NCBI GenBank assembly: GCA_015680685.1 | Contig: MNCI01022206.1 | Coordinates: 343,151 to 407,150 of the forward strand | Origin: Gnetum montanum | Lineage: Eukaryota > Streptophyta > Gnetopsida > Gnetales > Gnetaceae | Reading direction: 5' to 3' | Length of the DNA: 64,000 nt | Part shown: positions 58,641 to 64,000 of the stretch, in pieces | Layout of the letters: each line of letters begins with the position of its first letter | Position numbering within the stretch: the first letter of the stretch is position 1 | Position numbers and translations under genes: made by a program | The notes under the pieces: generated by a model | What the model was told of the DNA's origin: nothing | What the model saw: only the letters and a program-made list of their open reading frames with translations | The model's database searches: none

Positions 58641-59390
58641 ATGAAGCTAACACAAGGATGAGAATTCGCTAATTATGAGGCATCTTATGGAAGTTGGAAT
58701 GACTCCTATTGTAATGCATCAATGAGGCTCCTATCTCAAACCTCATTTTAAGAGTGGGCGAGCTTATGCATGTTAGCTTGTATAGTTGGTATATTATCTA
58801 GGAGCAACAATCATGCTTAAATATACCCTTTAGAAGGTTAGTGTCTTGGGGCTATAGATGAGACAACAGGAATTAGCACTTGTAGTGGATTAAGTAATGA
58901 AAACTAATAAAAGACATGTAGGCATAACTTAGAGTTTGAGTACACATGCCAATAATGACACTCTTACACTAAGAGTGGGTGTGTTGATTGCTACAAGAGT
59001 TTTCATGATTAAGCATAATCATATTGAGATCTCTTCGAGGCATAGATTATTATGTGGTGAGTTAGGAAAAGTTATGATGATTATTCATATTTGGTATTGT
59101 GTGCAATTCTGATTAGGTTAAGTGTTATACTATGATTTGGTTAATTCTTGATTGAGAGTCATGCTTGATGGATGCTTAATTTAGTCTAGTCTAGAGGATA
59201 GATGCTTGGTGATGGTATGTGCTAGAAGATTGATGCTATGATGCATGCTTACATGAGATGTACTAATTTTATTTTAGTTTACTCAATTATCCTCACACCT
59301 CTCCTCTAGCACAATAGCTACCTTCTTAATTATCAAGGAATATGTAAAGACTTCCACTTAGTCTTGTACTGATCTTCATTGATTTAAGGT
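58640..59390 (+). mobile_element. Fragment of the TGTTACA-type LTR family
   Basis: Shares with about 26120-26830 the words TCTATCTCAA.CCTCAT.TT.A.AGTGG, TAGAAGG.TAGTG, GACTAATAAAAGAC.T, and a CTCCTCT..AGTGTCACAA-like region, in the same orientation. It ends where the LTR at 59391 begins. Confidence 0.45.
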
Positions 59391-60251
59391 TGATAAAATC
59401 ATTTTTTCCACAAGTGCAATATCATAACTACGATATCATAGGTTAAGCTACATCATCATTGATACAGTGTCTTAGGAGTTGTGTAGCTTATAAATACTGA
59501 CACTTGGCTGCATAAGCAACAACAATTTTCTCCAATCCTTAACCAAGCTCTTATAGTTTCATTTTATAGTTTTAATGATAGTGTGAATGCCTACAGTGTG
59601 GTGTTAAGTAGTTGACTAGGGTCATTATTTCAAGTAAATTGTACTTGGGCATAGTTTATGATCAACAATAAATATGAAGACTATATTACATCATTGTAGC
59701 ATTTCTTAGTTCTTTTATTCTATTGTTTACTTAGCATAATGCTCTTATTTTCTTAGTTTAATCATGTACATTTTGAAGCACTTTACTTTTATGCTCTTTG
59801 GTTAAGCAGAATGGGTATGACCTATTTCAAGCATTTAAGTGTAATTATTTGGTAACCAAGTAGTGGTCTCACTTGATTCACTCAGTAGTGATTCCACTTG
59901 GTAATCCCAATGATAATTACATAAACCCAAGATAGGACTGGAAAATCAAGAATAGATACTCATTTCTATTATGATAGAATATATTTACATTTCTATGTTA
60001 ATTTGAGTTAGACTTTAATTTCCTTTTCAATCATGTTTATCACTAGGAGTAATGAGAGCCTTATAATATCATCTATCATCTATCATATGCCTCATTGTGA
60101 AAAGATATAACTCAAAGTGAGAAGATAATGATTGCAAAATTAACGTAAACTTCTACCAAAATTGCATTGTCTATCCATGAATTATAATATGGTCATGCAT
60201 GAACACTTGTGACTTGTATGGTAGAGTGTTAGGATATGCTAGCACTCATCA
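59391..60251 (+). mobile_element. 5' LTR of a second Athila/Tat-like element
   Basis: It ends TAGCACTCATCA at 60251, followed at once by a PBS. TATA (GCTTATAAATACTG, 59486-59499) sits about 100 bp from the proposed start TGATAAAATC. U3 carries ATATCATA/GATATCATAG words. TTTCAAGCATT...TTGGTAACCAAGTAGTGG and AGTAGTGATTCCACTTGG parallel the TTGGTA motifs of the other LTRs. The left edge is approximate. Confidence 0.6.
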
Positions 60252-60270
60252 TTGGTGTTGTTGCCAGAGA
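60252..60270 (+). other. Primer-binding site, decayed tRNA-Asp type
   Basis: TTGGTGTTGTTGCCAGAGA follows the LTR end. Compared with the other element's TTGGCACCGTTGCCAAAGA it has C-to-T type differences in its GCC/CCG block. Confidence 0.65.
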
Positions 60271-60398
60271 TGTGTCAATGTGTGCTTAGTAGTTGATCTC
60301 TTAGAGTGTTTTGTATTAGAAATAACAAAATTTATTTTTCCCATCTTTAATCAAACTTAATAATACATATACATACACTTAAGCATCAATAATATAAC

Positions 60399-62750
60399 AT
60401 GGCTTCCACACTTATAGAAAAATCATCACTGGCAAAGGAAGTCCAAAGGAGCCATGATAGAATATATGATGAAGAGGACTTGAGTGCACTAATGCAAACA
60501 AGAATTACATATGCTCACACTGACTCATACTATCCTAATTTCACATTCATTCTTCACCAGGATGAACAACTTAGATGGAGAAACTTGTAGGGCAACATAG
60601 TTCTACCACCAGAATGTTTCATGCAATTGATGTTTTAAGTAGCTATTATGAAGGCCAACCTAAGTTATGAACAAAAGAGCTACCAAGTCACAAAGAACAT
60701 GATAAGGCCATACTCACCAATAGAGACTCAGGAGAGAAGGGATGCCATCATGGAGACACAGCATGAACATGACAAAGGAAAGAAGGTACCTTAAATAATT
60801 GTCCTCAAAGAAATAAAAGATACTTTGCTTCAAGTTGAAAAGTTCTATCAAACTCATGGATCTCACTCCCACATACCAGTGATACATATTAAAGATCTAT
60901 TCGACATGAAGTTAAACTCAACTCTGGTAGAAGAGCTTGGAAGGAATACATGAGAGCTTAGACATAGACAAAGCTCAAGGCCTAGAGCTTTTGTAGAAGT
61001 AAATGAGGATGAATCACAAAGTTACAAAAGGAGAACCAATTGGCATTATTCTTTAACTACCTCATCTTCCTTCTCATGCTCATCTATGGAGTTTGACAAG
61101 AAGGAACATAGATCAAGAAACCATGATAGAGAAGGTCAAAGAGATTATGAGAGAGAGGAGTAGAGAAGAAGGTATCCTAGTGTCAAAGAGAATGATTATG
61201 AATGATGAAGGGATAGAAATAGGCATGAGGATAGATAATGTTATGGGCATTAGAGTGATCACTAATACAATAGAGCTTATGAACCTAACAACTATGAAGA
61301 ACCCCTATTAGCCACTGAAAGTATGATCAATATTAGATAAGCTATATATATTCCCAGTAGGCATGTTAGGGATAGTTGCATCAAGTAACTAAATATGGTC
61401 AATATACCTAAATTTGAAGGAGGATATAACACATATCCACAACACCATCTTCAAGAATTCCATGATGCTTGTGCCCTCCAAAATATTGAAAGTGACTAGT
61501 AGAAATTAAATTTGTTTCCTAGAATACTCATCAAGGAGGCAAAGAGCTGGTACATGTCATTAGAATAAAAATTGATTAGAAGATGTAGTAAGAGTGTCAA
61601 ATTTAAGAGTTTCAAAATTATTTAAGAGTGTCAAACTTATTTAAGAGTGTCAAATTTGACAAAAAAAATCTAGGGATGGAAGCAAGGGATACATGAATCC
61701 CTTGATACAACAATGGGTAGATATTATTCTCTTTTGTATAGATGCCTAGGCCATGGATTCTCATAGAGGAAACAACTCTAACACATTATTAATGGGTTAA
61801 GAAATAAAACTAGATAAATCCTTGGGGTCTATGCGCAAGTAAAATTATTAGAGATGACTACCCATCAAATCCAAAGATTAATAGACAAAGTGGCAAAAGA
61901 GGAAGGAGAGTAAAGAATAGAGAATCAACTGAAGAATATAACCAAGATCCATCAATCAAAAAATAGGATGTTTAAATGTGTGACAAGTAGGAATAAGAAA
62001 CCTTAAAAGATGTAATTTAGAAGAAAACTCTACCAATCCAGAAATCAGTTAATGATATAGCAACAAAGGTAGAGAAGATGAGAATTTTGCGATAATTCTT
62101 AAGATAGTAGAAGAAAGGACTGACCAAGCATTCAATAAAGCCAAAGATAAGAAGATGAAAAGAGATCATGGAAGAGAAGGTTAGAAGCAAAAAGAAAATG
62201 TTTCTATAGTTGAAAAGTGTATTGAATCTAGTTCAAAAGAAGTGAAAGGATGCAAGGTATATTAGTATGGACATCTTAAGAGATGTTGCCCTATTATGGT
62301 CCCCTTGCAAGAATCTAGGGCATATGCACTCAATCCTAGATTTGTTAAAAAGTAGATGCCAAGACAGTTATGTTATCCTTAGGGTAATCTTAGACAACCC
62401 TTCTAGCAAACCTACTACCAAAGTAAAGTCTATCCTCAACTACAGAACCAATACCAACTGTAGTGGTAATAGTCATAAGTAGGGGCATTGCCACTGCCAA
62501 GGTAACAATATCCATATAGGTAATTGGATCTTTATGGATATTATGTACAATGTCTAATCTCTCCAGGGAATACTTTAATTCACACTTCTCATTATTATCC
62601 ACCTGAGTATCATAGGTCTACCACTTTAAGGATTGTTCCTAATCTCTACGTAGATCAACCAATAGCTAGTTCATCAAACGAACCTTCTAATTCTTTATCA
62701 CTAGTGTTAGCACTCATCATGCAAGGGGAGCTGCCATCCCAACCATAATA
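60399..62750 (+). pseudogene. gag of the second Athila/Tat-like element
   Basis: The ATG at 60399 opens MASTLIEKSSLAKEVQRSHD. YAHTDSYYPNFTFILHQDEQLRW parallels the gag start of the minus-strand element. An Arg/Glu/Asp-rich linker follows (about 60960-61260), then INIPKFEGGYNTYPQHHLQ, EFHDACALQNIE and LFPRILIKEAKSWYMSLE (gag capsid core, about 61390-61570). Stops and a local repeat of TTTAAGAGTGTCAAA (61595-61660) break the frame. PBS-to-ATG spacing is 129 bp, nearly the same as the 133 bp of the other element. Confidence 0.65.
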
Positions 62751-63029
62751 TAAGAATGTGACAAGGGAAATAAATATATAAGGGGAGGTAATAATGAATG
62801 AACCTCCATCTAGGAAATATCCATTCTTCCAAACAAGTCTAGAAAGGGTTCAAAGGATGGGGACTCCATCTGCACATACTCTTCTAGGGAATACTAGGCT
62901 TCCATCTTCCACCAATCCAAATCTAATTGCTACCATACTAATCCAAACCATTATAGATTGGATAAAGGCATGAGCACTTCCCTAGAAAAGAATAAATTGA
63001 GGAAGTCCCTTAATGTATCTCTAAGAGTA

Positions 63030-63320
63030 GGTCACAAACCATGGAAAGCTTTATTGGATTCTTGGTCAGGAGTGAACTTAATCTCACAAGATATGTATAA
63101 GGCCTAGAATCTTCTGCCACTAAGGAAAAGCAATATCTAATTAGAGCTTGTAGATTAGTCAATCACTATCCCACTTGAATAGGTAAATGATGTAATCACC
63201 ACCATAGTGGTTGGTCCTACCTTGCCAATTTCTTAGTAATACATGTGGGAAAAAATAACGAGATAATTTCCTATAATAATGGAAAGGGCATGGCTTAGCA
63301 TTGTTGATGCTAAGCTTAGA
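63030..63320 (+). pseudogene. Protease of the second Athila/Tat-like element
   Basis: KALLDSWSGVNLISQDMYKA (about 63050-63105) matches ALLDFGSRVNLISHDMYKA of the first element; the active-site DSG is altered to DSWSG. KSNI, LELVD, SITIPLE and VNDVITTIVVG follow. Stops interrupt it. Confidence 0.65.
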
Positions 63321-63491
63321 ATTAGAAATTTTTCCTTGGATATTTTCAAGGAAGATGAAGCTAGCATTATACAAAGACATAGAGTTCTATGTATTGCATA
63401 CAATGATAATGGGTGCAACTATGTGTGAAGAATTTGGGTTGTTAAATAGGAAAAGAGCACAACATGCAACCAATGTGTAGAAGAAATATGT

Positions 63492-63990
63492 ATGCAACCA
63501 TGTCTATATGCAGCAGTCACTAAAGGAGAAGGCATCCAATGGTTGATTATTGATAAAGAGATAAAATCTGACATGGAATTAAGCAATCAGATCATAAGTG
63601 CCTATGTTGAGGAAATGAATAAGTTAGAACAATTAAGAAGGAAACACCCATATGCACATTCACACCAGGAAGATGATATTGAATGGGGAAGACTAGAGAT
63701 CCCAAGTAAGTTTGATCCAAAACAATTAGAATTAAAAGGCCTACTGGATGTGCTAGAATATGCCTTTCTAAATAACAAAAAATTGGTAACCATCATCATG
63801 AACCTTAATAAATAACAAAAGAAGAGATTATTAGAAATAGTTAATAAATGGCCAACACCATTTGCATGGTCTTATGATGAGATAACATGCACTAATCTAC
63901 AAATATGTTAACGCCAAATATACACAAATCCAACTATAAAACCACACCATTGATCTAAGAGAAGGTTGAATCCTAAGCTTAAGAAAGTAT
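63492..63990 (+). pseudogene. Pre-RT and RT start of the second Athila/Tat-like element
   Basis: The open stretch 63492-63815 encodes SAYVEEMNKLEQL, WGRLEIPSKFDPKQLELKGL and LEYAFLNNKKLVTI, closely matching 35163-34831 of the minus-strand element. VNKWPTPFAWSYDEIT follows after a stop. The window ends before the RT catalytic region. Confidence 0.75.
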
Positions 63991-64000
63991 TAAAATAGGA

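Noticed and set aside
1-64000. CRISPR arrays, bacterial operons, rRNA or functional tRNA genes
   Set aside because: None seen; tRNA-like A/B boxes belong to SINEs without a cloverleaf.

Overview
The window looks like intergenic DNA from a large, repeat-dominated seed-plant nuclear genome. Conifer, ginkgo or cycad scale is my best guess, inferred from one short-intron WRKY gene in 64 kb, AT-rich flanks, and old Ty3/gypsy, Ty1/copia, LINE and SINE copies full of in-frame stops. No species can be named from the sequence alone. Five isolated N bases mark assembly joins.

The only intact gene I can support is a three-exon WRKY transcription factor on the minus strand (3554-5028). Its third exon, which completes the zinc finger, is short but can be read with correct splice sites and phases. 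The product is a 227-residue group IIc protein with the variant heptapeptide WRKYGRK, resembling the WRKY50/51 type. About 6-10 kb holds tRNA-derived SINE copies and local duplications.

From about 11 kb to the right edge the DNA is a nested stack of retroelements. It contains a minus-strand chromovirus-like gag-RT remnant (11.0-12.9 kb), a plus-strand gypsy remnant with LTR, PBS, gag, protease, RT and RNase H (12.9-16.4 kb), a plus-strand copia-type LTR (21.1-22.3 kb), and a large Athila/Tat-like element on the minus strand (23.5-39.3 kb). That element has LTRs with TGATGAGT/ACTCATCA-type ends, a tRNA-Asp-type PBS, gag, protease, RT, RNase H, integrase and an extra downstream ORF. A 2.66-kb solo LTR with TTCAT target duplications sits inside it. 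Further right lie LINE pieces in opposite orientations, a deleted copia element (42.1-47.2 kb) inside a ~200-bp degenerate tandem repeat, another LINE remnant (53.4 kb), a SINE with an 18-bp target duplication (56.7 kb), and the 5' half of a second Athila/Tat-like element running off the right edge (59.4 kb onward).

The most unusual point is an LTR-U3-like cassette of palindromic GAGGCC/TTGAC modules plus a TATA box in the middle of the large element, just upstream of its extra ORF and followed by a plausible 5'-UTR intron. It looks like an internal promoter for the third ORF. More broadly, several LTR families here each carry their own set of short inverted modules between the LTR start and the TATA box.
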